64,000 nt of DNA from NCBI GenBank assembly GCA_011032825.1, contig JAADJZ010000001.1:1364001-1428000 (forward strand). The letters run 5' to 3'. A program made the position numbers and the translations under genes. Source of the DNA: Massariosphaeria phaeospora (taxonomy: Eukaryota > Ascomycota > Dothideomycetes > Pleosporales). The notes below the pieces were generated by a model. The model was not told the DNA's origin. It was given only the letters and a program-made list of their open reading frames with translations, and did no database searches. Shown here in pieces: positions 1-11,034 of the stretch (positions within the stretch are counted from its first letter, which is position 1; every line of letters starts with the position of its first letter).

Positions 1-321
1 AGACTTGAGAATGTTCCAGCGCTTTGCCAAATCAAGTATAGATGTCTAGTACTCACAGAACGTTGGCTGTAGTATATCAGTCCTCTTTACTTAGACTAGA
101 TATAAGATTTAGTTGTATAAAAGGCACTATAAGGTCGCATAAGTTTGGCATTTGAAGAGGACCTTGTGAACTAAAGGGAGTTTTCTTAAGTTGATAGTTG
201 TACCTTTAAATATGCATGGCAATAGGTGTATCCAAAGTATCTGCCTACTATTGTTTGCTATATACCAACACCCACTTTGACTGTCCACTTAACACAACCG
301 CTGCAGGACAAACATCCAGAA
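1..321. other. Downstream flank, no gene seen
   Basis: This A/T-rich stretch lies beyond the stop codon of the minus-strand deubiquitinase gene and probably contains its 3' untranslated region. Open frames here are short and match nothing I recognise. A TATA-like TATAAAAGG sits near 117-125 on the plus strand, but no plus-strand gene follows it. Confidence 0.5.
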
Positions 322-1708
322 TTACATACTGTAACTTAGGTCCGTGACTACCATCTGCGCCAGCCTCCGCTGCGCCGCAGTCCACTGGCTCTCGTCCCTG
401 ATGTACGTAGCTGTATGGACGTTGAAATCTCCACTCCAGGTCCCGATCCGCTGTGGATTGCGTGTGAGGTGGGCCTGGGTTACCACCTCGCGCTGGGCAT
501 CCGCCAGAGACGAGATGACGTCCTTGGGGCCGCGGCATGTCGCGAGATAGTGGCCCGTACGGCCCGAACCTTCGTGCGCGATGACGCTCGACAGCTTGTA
601 TGTGAGCGGGAGACTGTTGTGGGTTTGTAGGTGCGTGAGATCTAGCGTGTTTAGAACGTTGATGCCCGCTCTGATCTTCCACTGGATGCTGCCGGTGGCG
701 TTGCCGCCGTTCATGATGTTCAGGTTGATCTTGAGGATGTGGGGCGCCGCTTCGATGCGGTAGGCCATATGCTGTCGTGCGAGGTTGACGTTGCAGTTTG
801 TGCAGGCAACCACGAGATCGTCGTCGAACAAGGCGAGGAGCTCGTTCAGCAGCGACGTTGAGTTCTGACGCGTGTGTAGAATCAGGCTAGGCTCGTCCAG
901 GATCGGCCCGCTCCGTGAGTGGCTGCATAGGTGGCATACGAAGGTTGATGGGGCCCTTATGTGGTATAGAGCTTTGTACTGACCTTCCCATGTTATAGGT
1001 GGGTTTTGAGGAGGTTGGTTTGGAGGCGCTTGGTTTGGAGGAGGTTGTTTTGGAGGAGGTTGGTTTGGAGGAGGTTGGTTTTGAACAGCTTGGTTTTGAA
1101 CAGCTTGGTTTTGAGGGGAGGCAGTGGCTACCGCTGTACGAATCTGCAGCAGGTTGTAGAAGTCGTTGGCGTCGAGCTGTAAACCTCGCTGGAACTCGCC
1201 ACTATCGTACCCGATTTGGACAAGACCTACAACTCCTGGAGCAGTGCATGGGATTGGGTCGCTCGGAGGGTTGAGGTTCCAGTAGGTATTGATAAGAACT
1301 TTGAAAGCACATGCAGCGCATGTTGGCGGGACGGCGCTAAGGAAGTATGCAGGAGGGTTCGCACTACAAGGATTGATTACACCGTTGCTTCTGCTGTTAG
1401 GTATTGGCTTGTTGTGGGTCATGATCCAGTTAAGAAATGCGGGCTGGTGCATGAACGCCTGCAGTGCTGAGTTCTGGTAGCAATTGAATCCGTTGCCGCG
1501 GATGCCCCTGCTTCTGGAGCTGCCAAATCCTCTTGGCCATTTCTTGCCAATTCGAGATACCTGCAAAACGTTAGTGGAATCGTTGTTGATTTGGGTTACT
1601 GCATCTTACTACCTGATCATACTTTATCTGTAAAGGTGACTTGAGAGCGAAGCTCGCTGGTATCGCAGCCAACCTAGCTAACCTAGCCCTCTCCCTAGTT
1701 TGAACCAT
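322..1708 (-). CDS. USP-family ubiquitin carboxyl-terminal hydrolase-like protein
   Basis: Two exons are inferred: 1708-1613 and 1560-322. The 52-nt intron has a GTAGTA donor, a CTAAC branch site and a TTTTGCAG acceptor, and joins in phase 0 to give 444 residues. The Cys box GNGFNCYQNSALQ places the catalytic Cys near residue 59. A His box GHYLATCR lies near residue 369, with a plausible acidic third residue about 17 positions later. Two CxxC pairs (CHLC, CTNC) between the boxes match the zinc-binding 'fingers' typical of USPs. A Pro/Gln/Asn-rich tandem stretch (QNQAV, NQPPP units) is inserted between the Cys box and the fingers. Such enzymes remove ubiquitin or ubiquitin-like chains by thiol proteolysis. 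The His-box region lacks the usual WY-FDD wording, so activity is uncertain. The first exon rests on splice signals alone. Confidence 0.75.
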
Positions 1709-2403
1709 GTTGAGTAATGCGTAATATTAAATGTGCTGAATATGAACTGAAAAATTAGATGTCCGTCCCGCAGACTGAGAGTTTGTTTGAAGTGTAGAAA
1801 AGCGCAGGAAAGCGTTAAGACGAAAAGTAGATACGGCAGTGGAAGTACTCGAGAACAGACGCCTGAGAATAATAGACATCATGGGCCTATTGTTCTATTA
1901 TTCTAGACAATAAACTGAACAATACTATTGTTGGTCTAAATTTGTTGATTGTTGAATAGAACAATAGCACGCAGAGGACAGGATTGTAACTTCATATCCA
2001 GTAGAAGACACCAAAAGAGCCTGAGTGAACGTGCCCAAGCCGTTTAACTCGTCTTTTCGTTGGGTGCTTAGTTTCATTTCGAAGTGAAGGTTGTAGTGTT
2101 CCGGTACGCTTTTGAAGTGAGTGTCCGGATTTCTTGCGGGACAGTAGCATCTTTCGCGTGGAGGATTGAAGAAGGACTTCTTCTTGGTATCAGACCTAAC
2201 TCCATGCTAAAATAACTGATGGTACTCAAAGTGAGAAATGTGATGCAGTAGAGTAGGAACAATAAGAGCCGTGGAGGAAAGAAGAAGTTCACCCCTCCCC
2301 CACGTAGCGCCTTGGCACTTACCGTCATTGGTCTTCGCCCACGGTAGACTAACACGAGCTCTAGCACTCCTCAAAAGAGAAACAGAAGCATCGATATCAG
2401 ATT
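1709..2403. other. Divergent intergenic region with palindromic element
   Basis: This is the shared 5' region of the deubiquitinase (-) and TRM9 (+). It contains the near-palindromic element at 1887-1967, described separately. No open frame here is convincing. Confidence 0.6.
1887..1967. repeat. 81-bp near-palindrome with 13-bp perfect terminal inverted repeats
   Basis: The outer arms CTATTGTTCTATT (1887-1899) and AATAGAACAATAG (1955-1967) are exact reverse complements. A second perfect inverted repeat, AACAATA-C-TATTGTT (1918-1932), sits close to the centre. The sequence is strongly A/T-rich. It could fold into a hairpin or be a small MITE-like remnant. No clear target-site duplication flanks it. 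Confidence 0.7.
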
Positions 2404-3305
2404 ATGGCTGAATCGGAGCCTCGAGGCGAAGAGTACGAAGCTCAACATGTGCATTCCGTCTACGAGGAGATAGCCTCGCATTTCTCCTCGACACGATACA
2501 AGGTGTGCGTCATCTCGCCATAGGAATCCCCAACTCCCTACGACTAACGCGCAACAGCCTTGGCCGATCGTTGAACGGTTCCTTAAGGAATTACCTGATG
2601 GATCTGTAGGCGCTGATGTTGGATGTGGCAACGGAAAATATCTAGCCGTGAATCCAAAAGTGTTCATTGTGGGATCGGACCGGTATGCAGATACTCTCTA
2701 TAATTGCTACCCTCGATTACGGACCTAAAGTGTGTTTCCATCATACTGATCAGACCAGTTCAACAAACCTGGTCAAAATAGCCCAACAATACCAACCCCA
2801 CGCCACCATTGTAGCAGATAACCTCGGTCTCCCACATCCAACACATACCTTTGACTTCGCCATATCAATAGCAGTCATTCACCACCTCTCCACGCCAGAG
2901 CGAAGGATGGAAGCTGTTAAAGCTGTCCTGGATCTCCTGAGACCTCCATCAAGCGCTCAAGGGCAAACAGGGGGTAAAGCACTGATCTACGTGTGGGCAC
3001 TAGAGCAGAAAGAGAGTCGAAGAGGATGGGACGAGGGCCATGAGCAAGATGTCATGGTTCCGTGGGTGAGGCACTCGAAGAAAGAAAAGAGCCAGAAGAG
3101 GCGGAAAGGCGAAGATCATGGTGCAGAGGTGGCTGCGCAGACGAGCGTGCCACAGTCTGAGAGCAAGACTTTCCTCCGGTATTATCATTTGTATAGAAGG
3201 GGCGAACTTGAACGTGATGTTGGAGAAGCTGGGGGTAAGGTCGTTGAGTCTGGATATGAGAAAGATAATTGGTGGGCAATCGCTACTCTACAAGGATCCG
3301 ATTAA
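2404..3305 (+). CDS. TRM9: tRNA (carboxymethyluridine(34)-5-O)-methyltransferase, TRM9-like
   Basis: Three exons, 2404-2502, 2558-2682 and 2759-3305, encode 256 residues. The 55-nt and 76-nt introns have GT...AG ends, and the first has a CTAAC branch site. The protein opens with a HVHSVYEEIASHFSSTRY segment typical of Trm9/ABH8 methyltransferases. It has the AdoMet-binding motif ADVGCGNGKY (about residues 52-61), the GSDRS turn, and the post-motif DFAISIAVIHHLS. The family methylates carboxymethyl-uridine at wobble position 34 of Arg and Glu tRNAs together with Trm112, in the cytoplasm. A Lys/Arg-rich insertion precedes the conserved RYYHLYRRGEL end. The gene converges on RCE1. Family assignment is firm; exon ends are inferred. 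Confidence 0.92.
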
Positions 3306-3495
3306 GGATGCAGGATGGTGGTGCTGCTCCCTGGCGGGTTCCTATACCATACAGAAAGGACCTGGTTTGCTCTTCACCATGACCCTCCATTTAACTACCT
3401 TACATCTTTTGACTAGTCTATAGTACGTACTGTTGTGCTACTAATATTTATGTCCCTCTCTTGCTACACCGATGCACCAAGTCTACCTTTGTTGT

Positions 3496-4602
3496 TCACG
3501 CTTTAACTAATACAACGGGTAAGGCATGACTACTCTCAGTCAATGAGAATAGCTGGAGATAGAACCCTATGGCGCCAGCGATAAGGATGATATAGTACGC
3601 CACTGTCCACATAACTCCTTTAGACGTGTCATAAAAGCCACCATCCTCATAATTCTTCCCAGTGTCTGGCGGCCCGATAGGCTCACCAGCCTCCACTCCA
3701 ACACGGCCCCAGAAACGAGGTAATCCTAACGAATTACAAAGTGCGTGAACCAAGGTGACCGAGAGAACGTTCCCGGTGCGGAGGAAGACAAATGCCGCGA
3801 AGAAGCCGAAGAGAGAGGTGTAGGTGAACTGGAAGAGAGACCGGAAGATAGCCACGGACACTGGAACACGCGGATGTGTTAAGCGGAACTCGTACAGGTG
3901 GTGGACGTGGGCAATACCAAAGTACAGCGGGGTCAGGAAGACGATCTGTTTCTCAGAAAAGTGAGCGAGCACATGCAGTGGAATAACCAAAGACCGCCAG
4001 ATCAACTCCTCACTAACAGGTCCCTGCCGCTGTTAGCAGTGCGTTCCATCATGCCTAAGAGAACTGGCATACCACGACAAAGTTTCTGTATCCAATCCAA
4101 CTGCTAAGGATCTCATAAGCTTCTCTGCCTCTGATCCAGCGCTTCCAGCACCCTTCTACAATGCCGTATTCGAATAGCGGGCCGGCGAATAGGATGGCTA
4201 CGAGCAGGACAGTTCTTGCAGTGTCGAAAAGGGAGATCGGCCAGAAGCCAAGCAGTCGGAGAATTTCTTTGGGCGATGCATTGCCATACTGGTGCAAGAC
4301 GTAGATGGTCAGACAGAAGCATATGGCGCTGGAAAACGTAACCGATCGCACTCGGGCGCGTATCGAGGAGGGCGCGTCGCGGGTGAGCCGCCGGGAGGGC
4401 CGAGTTGCCGGGGACAGATAGAATGGGAGGACATAGATGATCGTAAAGAGCACCTGCAGGGCCAGTTGTCAGTCCTGGATAGGCAGGCCCATTGAGGGGT
4501 GGGGCCATGAAACGGGGGATGGGCGGGACGCACTGATAGAAGAGCCGCTGTGGTGGAAGAAATCGCGGGCGCTTTCGAGACTGGCGACACGTTAGACTTC
4601 AT
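3496..4602 (-). CDS. RCE1: CAAX prenyl protease 2 (type II), RCE1
   Basis: Three exons, 4602-4534, 4453-4073 and 4023-3496, all phase 0, give 325 residues. RCE1 is an ER-membrane protease that removes the last three residues of farnesylated or geranylgeranylated CAAX proteins such as Ras and a-factor. Visible family marks are the paired glutamates in VSEELIWRS, the FGIAHVHH histidines and the LVHALCNS motif, set among several hydrophobic segments. The CPBP/ABI fold uses these Glu and His residues. The ATG at 4602 opens a 23-residue first exon. An upstream frame overlaps this start and is listed separately. Confidence 0.92.
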
Positions 4603-4786
4603 CGCAGCGGTCAACCAAAACTGTGAAATCTAGCCTGCAGACGGTGCAGTTCGGCGTGCGAAGGGCGTTTGGACGAGGGGAAACGCCCAGGCCAATGGAT
4701 CGCGTCTCACCGCTTTTGAAGCCTTTTTCGTACAGCTTCCCCAACGCGTTGAAACGGGTCGACCAGTCTTTGATAGGCGGTGGCAT
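4592..4786 (-). promoter_or_regulatory. Upstream open reading frame overlapping the RCE1 start
   Basis: An ATG at 4786 opens a 64-codon frame that ends in TAA at 4594-4592, eleven bases inside the RCE1 coding sequence and in a different frame. If it lies on the RCE1 transcript, ribosomes translating it would end just past the RCE1 start and would have to reinitiate or scan leakily. The peptide starts MPPPIKDWSTRFN and matches no family I know. It could instead be a small gene of its own. Confidence 0.35.
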
Positions 4787-5859
4787 TTGTGCGTCAAAGG
4801 CAGGCTCGGGAAGCGCTGGTTGCTAGTGTGTCATACCATGTGGGCAGCAGCAGCACTACTATGAAAGAGGAGGGTGTATGTAGTGGATCGAGCATTCTTT
4901 CGAGTGCTTATAGCTCTTTTCCCTCTTGCTCGAGCAACTTGTTAAATTATTCGCAGCTTCCTCCGCTCCATATCGATAACCGCCCGGTGTGCAAACATTG
5001 CAAACCATTCCAAGGAGATTAGTCACCTCACACGTGACGCAACACCAACTTGAACCTCCACCTGCAAATTCCCGAGCAGCCCCGTTTGAGCTAGGGACCG
5101 CGGCCCCAAGCCACGCCTGGACGACAACTGGCAACGATACCCCTGCGTCCGTCAATTCGCGCCATCTCGCCCGCAGAGGCCAGCGCGCACCCAGTGAACG
5201 CGACCAACGGGCCGTCGTCGAACGTCATTTGTCCAACGCCTGGTCCTAAAATTAATCATTCATTTCCACCTCCGCCCACACGCGTCGCGACTCGTTATCG
5301 ATATTCGATAAGGGGCGATCTTTGGGATTGAGGGGAAGGACCTTGGTCGCATCGTGAAGCCCACTGGTGGTCAGACCGCCGTGCAATTCAATCGCAGATG
5401 CCAGTACGAACACGCTGAGAACCCAAATTATATCCATAGGATACCTCTGCACAAACCGGGACTCACGGCGACCTGAGGCTCGTGCTTATCCGCGCACTAG
5501 CAACGTGGGTTGACATTGGACAGCACCTGCAGACGACCTGCAGCGTGCATCAGCTACGAACCTTTTTCGGCGCTGCCTGGGTCACCGCTCTCCTGAGAGT
5601 ATTAACAGCCGCTGCCCACTCCCCAGCCGCTCTTTTTCAAAACTTCAAACCTTTTAATGCCTTTGCGCTCCATTTGTCACTCTTTTGACATGTCTGTATA
5701 GACCTTCTAGTCACTCTTTACAACGGACGTTTCTCCACATTCCTTATTTCCTTGTTTTATCGTATTTCCTTCAGGTTATCTTAATGAACCAGCTCATAAC
5801 TGCGGAACGCGTCCACGAACTCACGGATTTGAGTTCACTCTACGATTTCACACTCCAGC
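4787..5859. other. Divergent intergenic region between RCE1 and the Ser-rich gene
   Basis: This holds the 5' flanks of RCE1 (-) and the Ser-rich membrane protein (+). One minus-strand short frame (5252-5437) is listed separately. Two upstream start codons for the Ser-rich gene fall near 5690 and 5784. Nothing else is recognisable. Confidence 0.5.
5252..5437 (-). pseudogene. 61-codon ORF, possible oxysterol-binding-protein-like remnant
   Basis: The frame starts with ATG at 5437 (MDIIWVLSVFVLASA) and ends in TAA at 5252. The first 15-16 residues are hydrophobic. The second half reads roughly LPLNPKDRP...ESRRVWAEV. This resembles the 'LP-P--VRP----ESRR-W--V' stretch I know from OSH/ORP lipid-transfer domains, but the downstream helix of that domain is absent in all frames. 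It may be a relic, a tiny secreted peptide or chance. Confidence 0.2.
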
Positions 5860-8189
5860 ATGTCCTCGGTCCAGACTGCATCTCGATCCAAGTCACCTAC
5901 GACATCCCTACTTGCGCGCGCACCCAAATTCTCTCCACCGACGTCGAGGAGTACGTCTCCTGCCCGAAAACCTCTTCACGAACGGACAAATTCGCAAACC
6001 AACCAGTATTCCGGCCCAACTATCCGCATAGTCGAGGATCCCGGAGTCGATGTATATTCCAAGACACCATTTCCGAGCCAGCCTTCGCAAATATTACCAC
6101 CTCGTAATGCACCAGGGTATGCATTCGAGCGCAGGGGGTCTCGTGTTTCAGATCGGAGTCCTGTCGCCAATGCGGTCGCGAAGATTGAAGCACACCACAG
6201 CCTGGTCCCCAAATCCTTACAGCCGAAGAGAGCGAGACACTCCACGTCAACTAGCACCTCGGATGCGGACACCCTTGTGGCCTCTTCGTTCTCACCGTCG
6301 TCCAGTAGATTTTCTCAGAGCAGCACACCCCCGTCGTCGCCCCCCACAGAAATCTTCAACAAAGAAAAGGGATTAGCAGTACTGGAAGAGATCCCTTCGC
6401 CACCACAAAAGTCAACTATCCGGGCTGTCATTCCTTCGTCACCGCCCGGTGCAGATTCTCCCGAGGGCCACGCATTAACACCCAGGGCATCTGCCGCATC
6501 GCTTGCCTCGACCGTATCTGCTGATTCCCCTACCCAGCGCAAGACCGATCACAAGAGAGATTCTTCTAGCCTCAGTCAGCACATACCGAAAGGTCACACA
6601 CACACACTATCGTCAGGATCGGACAAGAAGAAGCAGGCTTCGTCTAATATTAATATAGCACCGCGACAACCTATTCTTAGGGCATCTACAGAGTCGTTTA
6701 CGTATTCTGAAAGTTCCATTATCAGTATTGTCGGCGAGCGCCCGAGATCTTCGTCCCAGCCATCGCCGACTATCCATGAAGCGCGTCACGCTACTATCGC
6801 GAGCGGAGTACAAGTCCATTTTCCTGTCGTCCGAGCGCCCTCAGCCAGTAGCTTATGGGCCGAATCGCAAGAGATCCCGTCCATCTCGTCCCGAATGACC
6901 AACCGCGCGCAAGTGCATCAGTGGAGCTCACAGCTTTCGACGATACCCTCGGAGTCGGAGCGTGGCTCCCATTCAATTGAGCGTCGCTCGCAGTTCTCGG
7001 AAGGAGCTTCGGGGTCGCAACCACGTTCGCACGACGACCATGCTGGTAATGGGCGGGAATATGTACCAAAAAGGCGACAAACGATTAGCAGTATTTCCTC
7101 TTCCGACAATGTGTCGTCAGCAGTCACAGAGTCTTCGGCCGTACCTCTACCTCTATTTTCCCCCATAACGCGACCGTCGGACAAGGGCAGAGAGTCGGAT
7201 GAACACCACGACACGATATCTCCACTCCAGTCGCCACCTCTCAGGTTGAAGAGATCTGGATTTTTGAGAAGACATGATAGCGACTCAAGGTCGAATTCGT
7301 CACGACCGGGATCTGCGCAATCTGACTTGTCGACTTTTGTCGCCAGCACGATCCCTGCATGGGCAAGGTAAGATAAACATTCCCGAGGATAATACTGGAA
7401 TATATCTAACTCCATATAGGGTCTACTACCGCCGTGGCGAACGCTCATCGATGGGAGCCCCAGATTCTGCGACAGAATCTTCCGACAGTTTACGAGTGCC
7501 AACAGCACATAGCGGCCGGACGAATACGCCTTCGGATTTCAACTTTCCATTGAGCATCTATCGACCTCGGAACCGACCGCATGAGCGAACGTCACAACCA
7601 GACATGGTCTCGATATACAGTGGGCCAGTGGAACAAGAAATATACGTGATTGGACCTCATAGGCGTCCGATGACAGAACCATTTACCCCTCGATTGCGAC
7701 AAGACCGTCGTAGCACAGCGCGACTTAGTGCGTGGAAGGCACCTTCTTTTGACGATTCCCTTGGCACCCTATTCTTCAGTCGTCAAAACAGGCAGATATG
7801 GATGTTCTGCTTAGGTTTCATTTTTCCATTTGGTAAGTCGTACAGCCGGGTACCTGCGCATGAACCTAGTCTTCGCACATCATACTGACCCGCATATCAG
7901 CATGGATGATCGCATCTTTCCTGCCTCTACCACCTAGCCCCGAGATGGTGGAACACGCAACCCCAAGCCAAATAGACCTCGAGCGACAGTTCGCAACTCG
8001 GCTAGGGCCTATAGACGATCGATCTTTTCAGAAGGCCTCGTGGTGGCGCAATCTTAATCGAATAATGTCTGCGATTGGGACACTCCTCGTTGGAGCTATT
8101 GTGAGTCGGCGCTGCTCGAAATCCTACCAGCCAATACTGATTGTGTTGTCTAGATCGCGTTAGCCATCTTTGCATCAAGGATGGCATAG
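5860..8189 (+). CDS. Ser-rich fungal protein with two C-terminal membrane segments
   Basis: Four exons, 5860-7367, 7420-7832, 7901-8100 and 8154-8189, join in frame to give 718 residues. The introns are 52, 68 and 53 nt with good donors (GTAAGA, GTAAGT, GTGAGT). The first about 620 residues are Ser/Thr/Pro/Arg-rich and look disordered, with many SP and RxxS sites suited to phosphorylation. The C-terminus has two hydrophobic segments: one spans the exon 2/3 junction (WMFCLGFIFPFAWMIASFL, about 630-653), and one ends the protein (about 696-716). They are separated by a short polar loop with a WWRNLNRIMS motif. The membrane hairpin suggests a tail-anchored protein facing the cytosol. I do not recognise a named family. 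The start was chosen for its -3 A; an earlier ATG at 5784 is in another frame. Confidence 0.8.
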
Positions 8190-8547
8190 CCATCCCTTTA
8201 TACTCTTGCCTCTCGGCTCACATAACTCACCAACAAGACTCGACCTCATCTCGAATCTCCCTTCTCATACTATCACCCGACGTCCTTGATCCTCTCAAAT
8301 ACTACGCTCACACACGAGATTTCCTTCTTACGATTACCATTTATGACCCCCCATTTACGCCATCCTCTATGTTTTATTTAATCATGTTTTTTATGCTACG
8401 TATCAAGACATGACACTCTGCACGATATCTTATCGTCTCGAGTCTCCATGGCGCGCAGCTGTTGTACACATTTCCATTTACTACCCCATGTTCGAGCGTA
8501 TTGCATCGCATAGCTTAGCGGGCGTTAAGATCTCTACCTTTGTACAG

Positions 8548-8578
<31 letters not shown>

Positions 8579-9380
8579 CACCAGCATCTTTTTCTTTGCC
8601 ACGTCACTCTTCCTTTATACCATTTGCCAGCTTCGCCCGAAAGAGGGCGATTGCTGATAGCACTGCACTAAGTTGTGCATATACATTTTAATGTAGTTTC
8701 GAAGACTATATGACCTTGTAATTGTAGAGATGCCAACCCACGACTACGAGTCATATGAGGGGGCGCTAAATAAAATTGTTGCCTTCTTAGCCTTGGATTT
8801 TGCTGTTGAGGCTGATACACTCGGTGCGCGAGACGTGAGGCGTCATGAGGCTCGTTCACTCATGCAGGGAAGCAGAAACGCCTGGCATCCCTGGACCCTG
8901 ACGATGCGTCGAAATTTCGGGCAGCTGGGTAGTACTAAACTAACGACGTCAGGACCGACGGTCAGTTGGAATTCCCCTAAATTGTCGGTGTAGCTTGAGA
9001 TTGCCTGATTCGGTAGGTGCCCTAGTGGCGTAGTCATAGTGGTGACAGTGAGTGGGTACGTACTGCGCCACAAACCTATGACTGGATATGGGAACAGTCA
9101 TAGTAGAGAATAGCCACTCACCAGTCATCATGAAATGCGCCCGTGGTAACATTACTCTAAAGAGGCGGAGGGCGGTAGAGCGTCAGAATGAGTCGAACGG
9201 CCAAGAGCGGCTGAACGCTAGTCTCTGGTCGGCCCTACCTTTAAAAGCTCCCCCACCACGAACGTTCTCTCCGCAAACGACAACGCCCTCGACAGTTGAC
9301 CTCCCGCTCTCTTCTCTCCAAAGCTTTGACTCTCTTCCAAACCACAGCACCCCAAACCGATTCTAGCAGATTCTCTCATC
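8190..9380. other. Intergenic region with a GACA microsatellite
   Basis: This lies between the Ser-rich gene and TIF6, both on the plus strand. A (GACA)n run occupies about 8548-8578. The stretch 9000-9130 repeats AGTCATAGT-like words and contains GTGAGTGG and CCACTCAC as an inverted pair. A frame at 8730-8993 has no recognisable content. Confidence 0.5.
8548..8578. repeat. (GACA)n microsatellite
   Basis: About seven and a half copies of GACA stand downstream of the Ser-rich gene, probably in its 3' untranslated region or just beyond. Confidence 0.9.
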
Positions 9381-10394
9381 ATGGCTGTCCGCGCACAATT
9401 CGAGAACTCGAACGAGTAAGAATTGCCCCGCTTTCGGGCGGCACTTTCATGCGATCGGAAAACTAACACGCGGAATTTGTAGAGTCGGTGTCTTCTCAAC
9501 CCTCACAAATGCGTATGCGATTGTCGCAGTAGGAGCTTCAGAGAACTTTTATAGGTACGCACTCCTTGCCGTGTCTCTGGGTGGCACGCGACACCCGTCC
9601 GGTGACGATATGGGACTGACACTGTGCGCGACAGTATCTTCGAAGCGGAACTCCAAGACGTCATACCCATCTGCCATGCTACCATCGCAGGCACTAGAAT
9701 AGTAGGTCGACTGACCGCTGGGTAAGTTACAACTGCTGTTCTGCGAATGTTCCGCAGTCGACTTCGTCTATGATCTAGGCCCTGACATTTTCTACAGTAA
9801 CCGCAAAGGCCTTCTCGTACCCACCACCACAACAGACCAAGAACTCCAGCACTTGCGCAACTCGATACCAGACGCAGTCAAGATCCAGCGGATAGAAGAA
9901 CGGTTGTCGGCGCTCGGGAATGTCATATGCTGCAATGACCACGTCGCGCTTGTCCACCCCGATATCGAGCGGGAGACGGAGGAAATAATAGCAGATGTTC
10001 TCGGCGTGGAGGTGTTCCGACAGACGATTGCAGACAACGTTCTGACAGGCTCGTACATGTCTCTCAGCAACCAGGGTGGCATTGTCCACCCGAAGACTTC
10101 TATCCAGGACCAGGACGAACTTTCCAGCCTACTGCAAGTGCCGCTGGTTGCCGGAAGCGTGAATCGCGGAAGTGCTGTCGTCGGCGCAGGTATGGTTGTC
10201 AACGACTGGATGGCGGTCACGGGTGCGTTCATCTCAATCTCAAGTCTCATATTTGCTAATCTTCAAATCCAGGCCTGGACACAACTGCGACTGAGCTCTC
10301 AGTCATCGAGTCCGTTTTCAGGTTAGGTGAAGGCAACGGTCCCAGTGCGATCAACACGACACATAAGGATGCTATGGTGGAATCCTTTTACTAA
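9381..10394 (+). CDS. TIF6: Eukaryotic translation initiation factor 6 (eIF6)
   Basis: Five exons, 9381-9415, 9483-9554, 9635-9721, 9798-10222 and 10273-10394, encode 246 residues, the normal eIF6 length. The start [16 protein letters not shown] and the motifs [32 protein letters not shown] and [17 protein letters not shown] identify the factor. eIF6 binds the pre-60S ribosomal subunit in the nucleolus and cytoplasm, is needed for 60S biogenesis, and blocks premature joining to 40S until it is released. All four introns are short with clean GT...AG ends and split codons correctly. The terminal -ESFY end is slightly shorter in style than the human tail. Very sure of identity. Confidence 0.96.
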
Positions 10395-11034
10395 ACCAGC
10401 TCTCCGTGTATTCAGTACACGGTCTTTCCAAGGCTTTCTGCCATTAGAGCGGCAGGTTGAGAGAGGCCCGGCGCATGGCGTCTGGAGAAAGACGCTGGCA
10501 TTTCTAGGCTCTTTTGATACAAAAACACGAATGATACGAGGTATTCTTCATTGCTCTATATTATGCAATAAATTTGTAAATCTTGTATTGTCGTTAGTGA
10601 ACATGGTCATCGCCCATCCCTGCAAAGTGGCACCCACACCGCGCTGGCATAAATCATTCCGGACGTGCGCTCTTACCTCTACCACTTGTAGTACAGTGCC
10701 TACTATACTAGATACGATAGGGCTTTGTAAAGATAGAGGCGGACTATCTACTAGTTGCTGCAAACTCCTAGGCTGTCAAGAGGACTGCCTGAAGACTTCT
10801 TTATCGACAATAAATAATTTCTGCCAGTGGGTTGCCCCACAGCTGAAGGCGGTGAGGTCCGCCAAGTCCGCGCTAAATAATTTCCCGCCCTCTGTTTCCT
10901 TGACCTACGTTCACTTGTTCTGCTTCACAACACCACAACACCCCGCTCCAACCAGTCTTTTTCACTAGCGCTCAACACCCGCTTGCTTAAGCTACCTTCG
11001 ACGCACGCCACTCCCCACACATCGACCACCCCCC
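10395..11034. other. Intergenic region between TIF6 and ESS2
   Basis: This holds the TIF6 3' flank and the ESS2 promoter. Two related words, AAATAATTTCTGCC and AAATAATTTCCCGCC, lie about 70 bp apart near 10810-10890. A continuous frame through it has no ATG at its start and no family resemblance. Confidence 0.5.

Noticed and set aside
10327..10968. 213-codon frame after TIF6
   Set aside because: It begins inside the last TIF6 exon with GTG and has no protein features.
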